From Athripsodes cinereus (lineage: Eukaryota; Arthropoda; Insecta; Trichoptera; Leptoceridae): a stretch of 64,000 nucleotides of DNA. Position 1 is the stretch's first letter; every line of letters begins with the position of its first letter. The stretch covers positions 15,539,237 to 15,603,236 of the forward strand of contig OX388307.1 of assembly GCA_947579605.1 (NCBI GenBank), written 5' to 3'. The notes under the pieces were generated by a model. It was given only the letters and a program-made list of their open reading frames with translations. It was not told the DNA's origin and did no database searches. Below are positions 11,718 to 23,930 of this stretch, in pieces. The position numbers were made by a program, and so were the translations under genes.

Positions 11718-12359
11718 AAATTCCTTTAGATGCTGCGTGAGAATTGTGGCAGTAGAATATCAATTCTACATCATTGTGTTTGAACTGGCTCCATAAATAA
11801 CTAATTTTACTATTTATACTAAGGCACACCACTGTTTTAAATTTGCTGATTTCATTTTTCTATATTATGATCTGTTTATAATTAAATAAATGAAAACAAA
11901 AATTACATATTAAGCTTTGCTAAAAAACTTGTACTTGATGTTTAATATTATATTTAGTTCTTCGTTCAAATTAAGGTGAAAATATATTTAAAAAAAAAAC
12001 AATTCCCTGCTACAAATTTATGCCTTTTTACATTGAGCGATGAATTTTACCATCCTTTATCTTCCGCATGAGACAATAGTTACGTTTTGCGACTTAATAA
12101 CAAAATGTTACGGACAAAAGTTATGCGTACAAGAGAGTGAGACAAATTCTGAGAAACTACAAAACCATCAGCTATCTGCTCCTTCTTCAAATAGAAAGAT
12201 TTTCATTTTATACTGCGTTCACTGAATTGATGAAATAGTTTTATGTTTCTTTTTTACACAGTAGGTAATTTCACAAATGTTAAGTGTAGTCATGTCATAA
12301 AAATTTCAACTGATTGCCAAAAACTGTCAATGTTGTTATTAAGTAGTTCAATTGGCACA
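11718..12359. other. Spacer, no gene seen
   Basis: AT-rich; possible further decayed retroelement sequence to about 11835, but nothing I can defend. Confidence 0.45.
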
Positions 12360-12625
12360 TATATATTGAAGGAGACCCAGCGACTACCCAGATAACGCAG
12401 AAGTCTGGGGACTTCCATTTATCCGGATTCTACACTACACAAATTTTGTCCACACCGGAGGCGCCAAAGTGGGCAGCCTGAGGGGTTGGCCGGCCAAAAA
12501 CCACCAAACCACCATAACCTCCATGTGTGGAATCTTTTGACTACACTTCTTCGACTCCCCTCTAGCAGAGAGAAGCAACTAGGTTAAGGAAGTGCCTATA
12601 TTTACAAAGGCACTTAACCTAGAAA
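12360..12625. other. Unclassified GC-rich block with terminal hairpin
   Basis: Much richer in GC than its flanks (for example GGAGGCGCC, GGGGTTGGCCGGCC). It ends in a stem pairing CTAGGTTAA...AGTGCC (12579-12596) with GGCACTTAACCTAG (12609-12622), then becomes A-rich. One plus-strand frame is open for about 37 codons. It may be part of a retroelement (5' UTR or ORF1), but I do not recognise it. Confidence 0.3.
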
Positions 12626-13676
12626 ACAAATCAATATTTAAATCAAAATAATACAAATAAAAACAATAAATATGAATACCAAAAGAAGTTTCTGGACACC
12701 TCAACTTGGCTCTCTGCTCATTTTTTTAGTTTCTTCTTTTTCAATTGGCACGAAATCACTGTAAATAGTTTTTCCTCTCTTAAAATCTTTTTTATAGGTT
12801 AGTTCCTTAACAAGGATTGTGCTGACAATTTCCCAACCATCTCAATCTAGAATCTTATCTTATATTTCAGAAACTTTATATTATTATTGAAAATAAGTCA
12901 TAAAGCTTCAAGAGTAATTTTTTTTTTATAATAATTTAATGAATTTGCAGATCCTTAGTTAGAGCGCCAACCAAAGTTTATTTGGATGATTAGATATATA
13001 TGTAAATATAATATTTCAGAGATACTATTATAGATCAGATCTGCAATAGAAGTAGCATCTGTTTTTTTTTTTAACTTCACCATGTTGACATATACCTATT
13101 TACCTAGATAATATTTGTTTATTAGTAATATTCGCAAACTTCACTGGTCAATAATTATTGATTTAATATATTTATTTGTGATATGTACTGAATGACTGTA
13201 TGTTTTGCTAGGAAAATCATTAATTAAAAAAAAAAAAAATAGATGTCTATTTCAGACATTGCTTTATCTATGAACCATATATATTTACTTAAACGTCCCT
13301 TAAATTTTAAGTATCATTAGTTAGAGAGGACGTTCTAGATTTTATTCAATGCGAGATAAAAGTATAACAACACCATATTCGTTTAAATATTTCATTGGAA
13401 GTATTTGAAGTTCATTTTTCCAGGGTAAATGTGTTTACACTGAAAAGCTACGTGTTAAATACGTTATTAAATTATGAAATAATGTAAACGAATATATTTT
13501 TCTGTGTAACTTAATTCACTCGCACATTATTTAAAAATCAACCAAAAAAAATTAAAATACATTTTAATTCAAGCAATGTTTCAGAATATTTTTCAATAAA
13601 AAAATATTTTAATGTAATATCTAAAATTTTCTTTGAATATACTGTAATTTCGTCTACAGCCTGTGAACATCCTTCA
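12626..13676. other. AT-rich spacer, no gene seen
   Basis: Nothing recognised. Confidence 0.5.
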
Positions 13677-13800
13677 GTTTCCATGGAAACCTTAGAGCAG
13701 GCCACGCCTCCACCCCGCACTTCCTCCGCAAGGGTATAAAAGGGCCGGTTTAGGAGAAAACTCTTCAGAGCGCCCGTGTTTACTGTATGTGCTGCGTGCC
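13677..13800 (+). promoter_or_regulatory. TATA-box promoter with upstream X-box-like palindrome
   Basis: In order: a perfect 14-bp palindrome GTTTCCATGGAAAC (13677-13690), close to the RFX X-box half-site arrangement; a GGCCACGCCTCCACCCC stretch typical of Sp/KLF sites; then GGGTATAAAAGGGCC with TATAAAAG at 13735-13742. An initiator-like TTCAGAG places the predicted start A at 13767, 32 nt from the first T of the TATA box, which is the canonical spacing. The block is GC-rich inside very AT-rich DNA. The downstream transcript would include a 23-codon open frame at 13894-13965. No factor binding is demonstrated; this is core-promoter logic read from sequence. Confidence 0.6.
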
Positions 13801-13893
13801 ACGCGGTAAATTATTTTTACGTGTTCGATTTACCAAAAAGTTTATTTTTCCATTGATTATTCATCATCAATACCTTAAGTACAACTTCTCATT

Positions 13894-13965
13894 ATGAGCT
13901 CCATACCTGACCAACAACAAGTTGATCGCATCGCGTTTCGCGTAATTTTCCGCGGAGGGAATTAA
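13894..13965 (+). other. Short open frame downstream of the TATA promoter
   Basis: First ATG-initiated frame after the predicted start site (13767), 23 codons, beginning MSSIPDQQQVDR and ending FRGGN before TAA. No family recognised. It could be an upstream ORF, the start of a spliced coding exon (weak GTAATT donor inside), or chance. The local sequence is GC-richer than background. Confidence 0.2.
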
Positions 13966-14815
13966 GTTTCAAACATTCGAGATTTATATACGTCGATGTT
14001 ATAATTACATCTCTACTAACCCGTTTCAAGGAAAGCTTTTCAAAGATTAATTACCTATGCCTTCAAAAATGTTGTAAATTTAAGATTACATACAATCTTT
14101 AGAACATAAAACAAAAACAAATTATAACGTCAACATCAAAGATGACGGATGGGGTAATAATAACTTTTTGAAGAAAATGAAGAAGTCATCCATTCATTAT
14201 AAATGCACATCTCAACAGTGCCTACGTTGCGTCGCGGAGATACCACATCGCTGCAACGTGATGTACGGGTACATACATGCACTCTAAAGCGATTTAATTA
14301 TGCGATCTTCACATTATATGGAGGGGGATGGAAAAATTAAAAATCCTCACTATATCTGTCGCTACACTAGATGCTGTATGCAACCTTCGTGGCTTTGCGA
14401 TGCATTTTTTACGCCGCGGTTAACTTACAAGGATTCTGTTCATAACCCTTTGCCGTCCACCTGTTTCGTATACATTCTACACTTCATTTCCCTGCTATAA
14501 TCGTGTGGATGAATATTATTTTCTCCATATCATGAATATTAATACCATAAAGTATAATATGCACTTCACTTTACATTGCTTCGATACTTTGTGCATAATA
14601 GTATAATATGTTGTGACTCTATGAGAGTATAACATACAATAGCTATGGTACTATACGGTTACGGTAGGTACTCCTACATATTGTTTGAGTGCTTGGCGGA
14701 TAGTTGTCTAGTATACTTTAATTTAACGCAACGAGGTGTATCCAAAGGTATTCGATTCGCAATATCATCAAATCGTTTATTTATAATTCAGCGGCATGGA
14801 GATGGTTAAATGACT
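13966..14815. other. Mixed spacer, no gene seen
   Basis: GC-richer patches at about 14210-14480 without recognisable coding or splice structure. Confidence 0.4.
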
Positions 14816-14992
14816 GGTTGTTCACGCCACCCCATCCTTTCACAGCCTCCCTGCCCCACCCCGGTCCAGATCCTCCGCTATCCTCCTCCCCTGGTCTGGA
14901 TCCATCCCCTTGTATAGTCGTGCACAGTTTATCGATTCGACAGCCAACATTCAGAGAGGAAAGTCGACTGTGTCTTCGTGGAACATTTTCAG
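14816..14992 (+). other. Candidate 5' exon with strong splice donor
   Basis: A C-rich segment (GCCACCCCATCC, CCTGCCCCACCCCGG, CCTCCTCCCC) followed by a transition to balanced composition, ending at a consensus donor TTTTCAG|GTGAGTTTTA (GT at 14993). The C-rich part looks like a TATA-poor promoter. An initiator-like ATTCAGA at about 14949-14955 could start a short non-coding exon to 14992. It lies 1.2 kb downstream of the 13.74-kb TATA promoter on the same strand, so the two may serve one gene. No acceptor partner was identified. Confidence 0.35.
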
Positions 14993-15977
14993 GTGAGTTT
15001 TATTTCTTATTTCACTCTACAATTTTATTATGCACTATTTTATGTTTTAACTATTGTTTGATTTAATTATGTGCAAAAAAACTTATTTAGTCTTTTTCGT
15101 AACACTTCCCTATTTTTAATAAAAGTTTATTTTAACCATACGTTGCAGTTGTATATTTTATATTTTGTGGGTAATCCAAAAACTACACGTTTTTTCCGAA
15201 AATATTTCAACTAAGTAACTACTTACCCATGTTTCGTGGAAATGATTAAGTGCTGTGGAAATATTAATTTTATTTTTTCTGAAAAAGTGAGTTGATATGG
15301 AATGGTGAAAAAAAAATGTTACATTCGTATTATATGCAACTATTTATAAAAAAAATACTAATATTCCAAATAAGACACAATATGAAATAGCAAAATTGTT
15401 GAAATATATAAATATTGAAATGAATAGAGAACAATTTGTTAAATGTTCGTTGAAAATAATAATATGTTATTCATTGATAATAAATTGTTTCATATTGTAA
15501 AATTAATAATTTATTTTCGTATTATATACCTACCTTAATCTATCATTAATTAATACAATATATTATTTTTATAGTTTTACAATATTAATATATTTTTTCA
15601 ATATTTTACAAGTGTATATTCATTGTCTTTGTGATTTTTCCGCTGTGAGTTTTCATTATAACATATATATCACTTTGAGGTTAGGTTTCCAACTCGTGTT
15701 TTCCCTATCAGCAAACTCCATATGCGAAACGTGTCGAAGAGTTGACAGTTTATTAAAAATACTGATAGATTTATTTCAGTAATTATTTTTTCATGAACCT
15801 TACACTTTTTTTCATATATTTATTATGCTATGTATAAATGTCTTTTATTGTTCTCCTGTAAGGCATTTGAGTTTTTATCATCCGAACATCCATTTTCACG
15901 ACTTGTTTAGGTATTCTATAAAAAATTCCAGTACCTACTTACAATTTTTCGTTTATTTAGCTAAGTAAGTTTATTCT
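14993..15977. other. AT-rich spacer, no gene seen
   Basis: If 14816-14992 is an exon, this would be the start of its intron. Nothing else recognised. Confidence 0.45.
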
Positions 15978-16117
15978 ACTTTTTATTTATTTATTCTTTA
16001 CTGCATATTGACAACAAGCAATTTTATACAAAAATACATTCAAAACAAATACAGCCATACAATCAATATACAGAGGGCGAGTTTATCGCAGAGGCGCGAT
16101 TTTTCCAACTTTCCCAA
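15978..16117 (-). repeat. Repeat family B, retroposon 3' end
   Basis: Reads, in minus orientation, GGGAAAGTTGGAAAAATCGC, then GCGATAAACTCGCCCTCTGT, a linker, CAGTAAAGAATAAATAAATA. The same order recurs at 16560, 21899, 23800, 35161, 36170 and 37218, with TTA- or AAAT-type tails. The AATAAA-like signal and microsatellite tail fit the 3' UTR of a non-LTR element. Confidence 0.6.
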
Positions 16118-16123
16118 ACTTCT

Positions 16124-16142
16124 CATCATCATCATCATCATC
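16124..16142. repeat. (CAT)n microsatellite
   Basis: About six CAT units, directly followed by a GC-rich 60-bp stretch (GCCCTCAACGCTCCTCTCGG onward) of unknown origin. It could be the tail of a retroposon, as at 1639-1657. Confidence 0.6.
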
Positions 16143-16342
16143 GCCCTCAACGCTCCTCTCGGGAGCACAGGGCAGAAACCAGCCTCCTCCATTCAGAGCT
16201 TCTACATTATTTCAAATACATTTTGTCTGCAAAAATATTCTTTATACTTTTTTTTAAAATTTAAATACGTCATAAACAAAATTGTTTTCGAATTATTTTA
16301 ATTAGGTACTTTATCAACGGACAAAAAGTTATTTAAATTCCA

Positions 16343-16525
16343 ACTCTACTATTACTAGTTAAGCCATGACGGAAAATCACAAAAGTGGGGTAGCCAACAA
16401 ACCAACTGTATGTTATAAACAAACAAATTGTCCTCACTGCGCCAGCAAAAAAATAAAACCATTAAGGATGGGTGGCAAGCCACATCGCTGAATTAAAGAT
16501 GTAAAATGAATATTTAAAACCATTT
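16343..16525 (-). repeat. Repeat family A, diverged copy
   Basis: Plus-strand order is TACTATTACTA, GCCATGACGG, AAGTGGGGTAGCCA, TGTCCTCACTGCGCC, AAGGATGGGTGGCAAGCC, CATCGCTGAATTAAAGATG: the reverse complement of family A, with a degenerate TAG tail on the left. Confidence 0.7.
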
Positions 16526-16559
16526 GAATATTGCAATCTAGCTTGTATTTGATTCTAAA

Positions 16560-16680
16560 AATAATATTAACTTTATTGCACAATGCATATTTACAAAGTT
16601 GTAAAATAATGTGATACAAATAAATGATATTGTTCAATGGACAAGTTTATCGCAGAAGCGATATTTTCCAACTAACCCAT
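16560..16680 (-). repeat. Repeat family B fragment
   Basis: Contains ACAAGTTTATCGCAGAAGCG and TTTTCCAACTAACCC in family order. It follows the family A copy by only about 35 bp, in the same orientation. Confidence 0.55.
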
Positions 16681-17709
16681 ATTATTAACTAATTTATTAT
16701 TCAATAAGTTAGTGTTAAATGTTTTTTTTTTAATAGTTCTAAGTACACATAGTTATTAGATACTATTTCAATGAATTGTTTTTTGCCTTATGCAGTTATC
16801 AAATATTTTTTGAAAATAGTATGTCAGTTGGTAATTCCTTGGAATATAAGAGGAACTAATTTCCTCCCAGTCTTTCTGCAAAAAGAAATAAATATATTCT
16901 TCATATTATTGTCTGGTTACCATAATAATAAAATTTATGTTACTTTAGTTAAATAATAAATTTTTGAACTAACTTAAATGGCCTTTTCGGATACATTCCA
17001 ACTTTTTTAATGCTATTCATTTTATTTTAAAAAAACAATATCTATTTTGTAACATATTCATAAGCTTTTGTACAAAAAACGAACACACCTCCAAACATTC
17101 GTAGAAAGGTAGCGTACCTACCTATTGTAATTTCATATTTTCTTATTTGGATCCTGCATAATACAAATTTGCAAAATAAGAAAAACTAAAAAAAATGTAT
17201 AAGTATATAAATGACCCTGTTATAAGTTTCGTAAAAATGAAACTGTAAAGTCTTTCCTTCGTAGAAAGTAAGGGGAACCTGCTCATTCATAAAATAAATG
17301 AGAATGTTGGTTCTGTTTGAATGTACCTATATTTTATGCCTCGCCATTTCTCAAATGTCATATTTGATATATAAACCTATTCACCATGATGATGCTTCCA
17401 AAATGTCAGGAAAATGTCATCTTTGTACATGTAGAGTGGGGGCCGGCATTAAGGCTAAAGGGCGGCTTAAAGTAGTCTTTATAGTTTCACACATTGTCTG
17501 ATGGGAAACTATCCGAGTTGGTAGGTACTTACTTTAAAAAATTCACAATAGAAAAACACTCTCGAAATTTGTTTTTGTTGAACCGCTTCGACTATCAAAT
17601 TGAAATTTAAATTCTAAATACATACCTCTTTTTAGAAATTTATGATTCATAAATGATTTAATGTGAAACATGAACGGTATTCTAAAGTAAAATTTGAATA
17701 AAGTCATCC
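16681..17709. other. AT-rich spacer, no gene seen
   Basis: Nothing recognised. Confidence 0.5.
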
Positions 17710-17855
17710 CATTCATCTATCCCATTACGGCCTCTCCGACAAGTGGAGTAGCCAGAAGATCAATTTGTTTGCAGTGAACATCCTAGTCGTTCTCTCCGTG
17801 CCCATAAAAGTTAAGTAAGTCATTCACGATGGGTTGCATACCTCATCATTTTAAA
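17710..17855 (-). repeat. Repeat family A, old copy
   Basis: CCCATTACGGCC, GACAAGTGGAGTAGCCAGAAG, CTCTCCGTGCC and CATTCACGATGGGTTGCA keep the family order in reverse complement, with many changes. Confidence 0.55.
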
Positions 17856-18784
17856 ACAAAATAAAAAAGCCTTTAATTTAGTGAGCCTTTTTATACATTT
17901 CCTTTGTAAACTTCATTAAAAATTTAATATCTTTGTCAATAAATAAAATATCTTTACATTTATTTTTATGATGGAAATTTTATAATTAGCAGATGAAAAT
18001 TGTACATAAATAACGGTTGTGATGTCAATATTTGGGTAAAAAAAATTGAATCATAAAATGTTTGAAATTTAAAAAAAAAATCACACAATATTTTGTTTCT
18101 GAATTCAAATTTATGAAATAAAAATAAAGTAAGTAGGTATGTAATATTTGTGGCTGCGAGACTTTTAAAGTGTAAACCAATTAAGTGCAGGAAGTAAGCT
18201 CTAGATTTATGTATCTACATAATATAACGCGAATAAAAGACTCCTCGGTGGCGAGTACCAAAATAGGTATATATTATTAAACTAGTACTTGGTACTTGTT
18301 TTACTTACATACAATATACACATAGTTAGTACACGATGAACAACTATAACTTTTTTATATACAATAATAATGGTATGACATATACATAACTAGCTCAGTT
18401 AGTTTAAATATATAGTACATAATACTTTTCATACCATCATGATGTTGATAATATATGTATAATGATGTATTCAGGGTGTTAAACCAGCCCCCGACCATTC
18501 GATCCAAACTTTTTTGGTAATTTTATATATATACAAGCTTCTGAAATTTATTTAAGAGAATATCTATTTAATTGTGTATATTTTTTTATATATTTACAAA
18601 CTCGTTTTGTTTTTTGTTAATGATAGCTTTATAATTATATTTTTGAAAGAAATGTTAGATAATCATCACAGTTTTATTAAAATAAATTGTTGAATATCTC
18701 AAGACGTTATATCAGACTAAAATACCAATAGAAAATAAAAATAGGGAAAATCCAATTTAACCTATTGTAATAGGAAATAGTTTG
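17856..18784. other. AT-rich spacer, no gene seen
   Basis: Nothing recognised. Confidence 0.5.
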
Positions 18785-18962
18785 TCATCTCACCCCTCGC
18801 TTACATCACATAGTGTGTGATGTTACATCCTGTATGGGAGCACGGGGCACCTCGAGGTGGCTATAGTAATAGCAATAGCAAGTCAGGCGTCTGGAAGTAT
18901 TACGACGCCTAGTATTAATTCGTCGCGACGCTCCAGGCGCAGGAAAATTAATGGAGAAGGAT
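18785..18962. other. Unclassified GC-rich block
   Basis: Begins with a stem ACATCACA/TGTGATGT at about 18804-18824 and continues with GGGAGCACGGGGCACCTCG, TAATAGCAATAGCAAG, CAGGCGTCTGG and CGTCGCGACGCTCCAGGCG. GC content jumps well above the flanks. No frame looks coding. Possibly part of a non-autonomous transposon I cannot name. Confidence 0.3.
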
Positions 18963-19565
18963 GTTCTGAGGTGGTTATATATGTATAAATTATAATATTT
19001 CTTAACGCTTAAATAACTGCGGCCAACGTTTGAAGATTTCTTTATTAATAATTTAATTTATAATTGATTAACATTTACTTTTAATATAATAATTAATAGA
19101 AAATACAACGGAAAAAAGTTATTTTTAACACTAGAATTTCTGACACTGACACACTTAGTTTCGCATCAATCTCTCAATATCATAATCTAAACTTTGTTTT
19201 TAAAGCAAATAACCTTATGTCGAGTGAATAAGTATATTATTGTAAAATTAAAGTTAAATCATTGTCGGAAAATCTATCAGTCTTAACTCGTGTAATACTT
19301 ACGCTGCAAAAATATGAGAAAACAGTAATCTAAACAATTCATTCTGTATAATTATTATCTAAATATTCAAAATGATTGCCATAGAGATCTATTTACTTCA
19401 ACATTTTATTAAATATTGTAGGTTGTTCAATAAATGAATATCAGGTTACGATAGCTCAATAAACCGTGATAAAAAAAACTTTGACTATTGTTTCATGGCA
19501 TGATATATTTAGTTAAGCTTGTGATGTTTTGAAAAAGCAACAAAGTTCCAATAGTATGTACCTTA
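18963..19565. other. AT-rich spacer, no gene seen
   Basis: Nothing recognised. Confidence 0.5.
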
Positions 19566-19825
19566 TACTACTATACATACCATCACGGCACATTCCACAA
19601 GCATTGTAGCTAGTAGAGCAGTTGCTAGTAATATACAATCTATTCTCTTCGTGCCAACAAATAATCAAGACATTCAAGATGGCAGGCAAACCTCATCAGC
19701 ATCACTGAATTTAAGATATAAAACATCTTTATTTCTTTCCTTGAGACCTTGAATACCTGTCTTTTACAGGATATCCGAAAAATTACCGAAAAAGAGTGTA
19801 GGACCAATTCCTTGTCGGGTGGTCT
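19566..19825 (-). repeat. Repeat family A, near full-length copy
   Basis: Contains the whole order in reverse complement: TACTACTATAC, ACCATCACGGCAC, CTTCGTGCCAA, AAGACATTCAAGATGG, GCAAACCTCATC, CACTGAATTTAAGATAT, CTTTTACAGGATA, GGACCAATTCCTTGTCGGGT. Together with 41631-41882 it defines the outer limits of the family, about 250 bp. Confidence 0.75.
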
Positions 19826-20787
19826 ATTATTATTATTTAACTAAAGTAAATTTCTTTTGAGTTGCTATAATAATTTAACATAATGGTTTCTAGCAGCGAA
19901 TGTTGGTATGTTCCTTCACATAATTTTAAAGTTTATTCTCACTTGAGTTGGTGCCTGACAATAGTTCTCTCTATACATAATATATTGTAATCTGTAGTAG
20001 GTAGGAGTACTTGCTCGTATTTGCGCTCCGGACTACGGCTTTTTGTCGGGATACTTTGCAAGAGTTTGTCTTGGAATTTCAATAACGGACGTTCAACAAG
20101 AACAATTTCAAATAATATCATACTCACATGTAGTGACTAAATGTTATAAAAATTTTAGATTTTCACATCATAAACACTTTATTATCCTTCTTGAGTAAGT
20201 ACATACCTCATTAGTAGGTACCTAACTACCAACTTCCTTCCAGATTAAACAAAATTCACTCCAACTTATGTTCAATCTACATCTTATTGAAGTCCAACTA
20301 TCACCAATCTTCATTACGTCTTCCATGTTTTTCAAATCAATATAATTTATGTATTTACAAATCATAGAAACGTTTTAATTTTTTTCTATTCATCACAGAA
20401 AACGTATGAAAGAAAAATCGTTTGATATAGACTGCATTTAATTTTTAATTTATTTCTCATGATGCAGTTGGTTCTTTGTCATAATAATTTATCAATACCT
20501 ACAATAAAACGTAAGTGTAGTGGCTGACGCCAGGATATCGTTGTATAAGGTATAATTTGAATTCCGAGACGATCGGGTTCTCGCTGGGTGGTTCCTCATT
20601 TATCACATCTACACAATTATGTATGTATGTAATACAGCACCGTATGTGTTGCGTATGTAAAATAATACAATGGAAACATTATGTCAAAATTTCGCGACAT
20701 GAGTCAACGGCAAAGAATTTATCTCTCACTACTTCTAGTAGGATTTCCAGAATTCTGTAATCGTCAAATATTCGTAAAACACCACGA

Positions 20788-20947
20788 ATAAAACATTCAA
20801 CATTTTTAATCCAGCGATGAGATATGACGCTCATCCCGTGCCTGTCATATTTTTCTATTGGCAAGGAGAATACGCCCTTCATGTTTATTATATTCAATGA
20901 GTTTTCTGGTTACCCCATTTATGAGAGATGTAGTGATGGTATAGATA
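20788..20947 (+). repeat. Repeat family A, very old copy
   Basis: AATCCAGCGATGAGATATG, CATCCCGTGCCTGTC, TTCTATTGGCAAGGAGAAT, TTTTCTGGTTACCCC, GATGTAGTGATGGTATAGAT align in order with family A, with a trace of the TAG tail. Confidence 0.6.
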
Positions 20948-21898
20948 AATACAATTTATTTATTTAAAGATTAAAAATATTGTGTTAAATATTTTAAACA
21001 AACGACCTTATCGAAAATGAATAGTTTGTCTAATAGATTTATAGGTACCTAAGAGCTTCTTGCATTTTTAGCTGAAAGATATGAGTTGTATTCAGTTTGC
21101 TAATAACAATTATATCTGAATTATTGTTATTGTTCATGTTTTTGACTTAATCGAAATAATTAATTCTCTTTATGTTAGTTATAGTACACGATTGATAAAA
21201 TATAATAGATCAACGATGAAATTATTAACTCTGTTATATGTACGTTACGTACTATTATTTTTGTAATATTATTAATATACATATTTATTTTTAAATTTAA
21301 TTAATTTAATGGGGATTTCTAACAAATACATAAGTACAAGCATTACAATAAATAACATTCTGTATGAAATAATATCACAATAAATATTTGATTCACTATA
21401 ATATCTGTTAATATTGATATCAGGGTTATACCTATTGAGGAGTGGATATACGACCCTATGTTATTCTATAGTGTGTGCGTAGGACTGTTGGTGTGGGAGT
21501 TTATAGGTACAAATTAAAAAATATGCAAAAATAACAGTCGATTTATTTTGAGAATTAAATAATTGAAATTTGATGTTATGAAAGATAATGTCACAAATAA
21601 AATGAAAATAATATTATGATATTTATCATATTAATCCAAAGATGTAATTTATTAAGTGAAATGAGGAAAGATAAAAAATTATTTTGCAAAGCGCGTAATT
21701 ATTGGTATGAGAGTGCTCCCATATAAATTGATAATAGAGCTATGGTATAAACTAGTAGCTATATGTGTCTGTTCAAAATATTTAATTAATCCATTATATA
21801 CTTTCTTCTAAATCATGATAATTATCCATAGTTTTAGTTAATCCGAACCATAACCATTGCAGATAAAAAAATACCCTTACCAACCCAACCATAACCAT
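20948..21898. other. AT-rich spacer, no gene seen
   Basis: Nothing recognised. Confidence 0.5.
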
Positions 21899-22045
21899 AA
21901 CCGGGTTAGTTGGAAGACATCGTAATCTAGCGATAAACTCGCCTTCTGTACATTGAACAGTTTATCTGATATTTTTATGGTACTTTGTATTGATTTGAAA
22001 TAATGTAACTAATGTACAGTAAAGAATAAATTAAATAAATAAAAA
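21899..22045 (+). repeat. Repeat family B copy
   Basis: CCGGGTTAGTTGGAAGACAT, AGCGATAAACTCGCC, TTCTGTACATTGAAC, then TACAGTAAAGAATAAATTAA and an A-rich tail. Confidence 0.65.
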
Positions 22046-23799
22046 TTGTCGAATGAATGTTCAAAGTACCTATTGTAAAAGTCTCTATCTACTTTGGGTT
22101 GTCTATCTCTGTAAGAGTGACCTAACAGTGATACGCTCTAGTAATCACCACGTGCCTGAGGGCCATCCCCAATTAAGCGGCGGCATGCCACCCCTGTTTT
22201 GTTAATTATTTCGATAATTCTGTTTGAACTAATGCTCATTTCCTTATTATAGAAATGTCAATACAAAATCTTTTAAAATTTGATATTTTATCATTTTCGA
22301 CACTCTTCCCTGTAGAATAACGCAGTTATCCATATGATAAAAGAAAGGCACTGAAACAGAAAGAAAATTATACAAATTGGAATTATTTACTGCACATTAT
22401 TTATAGAATGCAAAAAAATTATTTTGCATGCGTTTTAATCGCGATTTCGACAATTCGGTTTTTTAAATTGTTTGAGATAAATTTCCAAACCTTGATTCCA
22501 TTGTTTTATATGGGTGGAAGCCCTTAATAATCTTGACAAATATCTACAAAAAATAAGAAAAATCCTACATTAATTATTATTTTCAACAAAATGAGAGTAG
22601 AGATCAAACAGAGGCTTGTGTAATAAATTGATCATCAAGTTTTCTATACTAATAATTTTCTTAACGATATTATTAAGAACTTACCTACTTTATACTTTGA
22701 TTTTGATGATTTATTAGAAACGCTTCAATAGATTTATATTGCAAATACAATAATATCCTAGCTGGTGTGGGAGTAGGTATAATTTTGTCTCATAACCTGT
22801 TTATTGAAAAATTAATACATTTAATTTCCACTTCATAACTCTACTAAATGTGATAGGAAGAGAAACTAGATGTTTATGATAACATTTCCAATGTGTAGGT
22901 CTTACCAATGAATTTCCGAATATTTTTGTGCGATAATGAGTCATTATCCAAATCTAATGATTTTTATTTATCGATTTGATCAGATACCTGCTATGACAGA
23001 GTCCACATCAAACTAAGTTTTTAGTTTCGAAATAAATGGATGAATCATATCTGAACTGTAAAATAAAAATAATAGATTATTTTACATGTAGGGTCGTAAT
23101 AATCAGTAAATTAATAAAATTATTTAAAGCATACGAAAAAATACCGTATTGATCCGTACCGTACCGTACCGAAATACTGTATTCTATTCTTATAACTTCC
23201 AGCATATTACATATTTGAGTTATCATTATCTGTGCTAATTAATCTGTTTATATGAAGTGTTTGTAATTACATAAAATAGTATTTGGACAATGTAATTCTG
23301 TAACTTGATTAAAAAAATAGAGAGATTTTGCGAATCTATGCTATTATTAACGAGCGAACCCATCACCTATTGAAATGACATAGGTTCGTCGAAATCGTTC
23401 GCAATTTTTTAAAATCGAGTTTCAGAAAATATATTGTTTAAATAGTTTTAAATTATTAAATTGTTACATGGTTAATTCTTTCAACGGATTTAGTTCATCT
23501 TAACGGCAAGTAGGTACCTACATATTATATAACTTTGTTAGGGTTAAATCAATGCGAGTAGATGAACCATAGGTAATCTTTTAGTATTTATTTAATACAA
23601 TGGTATTTAATTAAGAATATTTTCATAATAATAAATATAAGAAAAAATATATAAATAGTTATCAATAGTAGGGTACGTAAAGAAAGTTTCTTGATATTTA
23701 TACAACACAAAATATTATAATAATATGTGTATATAAAGGTAGGTATGTTAAGATGACCGGAATGTTAAGTACTATAATTATATCTTTTAAATACATACT
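22046..23799. other. AT-rich spacer, no gene seen
   Basis: A (CCGTA)n run of about 3.5 units at 23154-23171 and a small GC-rich patch near 22140-22195. Nothing coding. Confidence 0.5.
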
Positions 23800-23930
23800 A
23801 TGGTTGGCTGGAAGATGTTACTCTGCAACAAGTCCGCCATTTAACAGAACACTGCTTTTATTTATTATGTGAAGTTTGTGTAAATATGGTATTACGTTCT
23901 CTCAATAAAGATTTATTATTATTATTTAAT
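23800..23930 (+). repeat. Repeat family B, diverged copy with TTA tail
   Basis: TGGTTGGCTGGAAGATGT, CAACAAGTCCGCC, then CTCTCAATAAAGATTTATTA and further ATT units. The AATAAA plus TTA repeats is the best view of the family's 3' terminus besides 35161-35303. Confidence 0.55.

Noticed and set aside
14300..14500. 66-codon open frame with several Cys
   Set aside because: Cysteine spacing matches no domain known to me and no splice or promoter signal is linked.
16008..16301. 97-codon open frame containing IIIIIIALNAPLG
   Set aside because: Crosses a family B repeat and a (CAT)n microsatellite, so it is not a gene.
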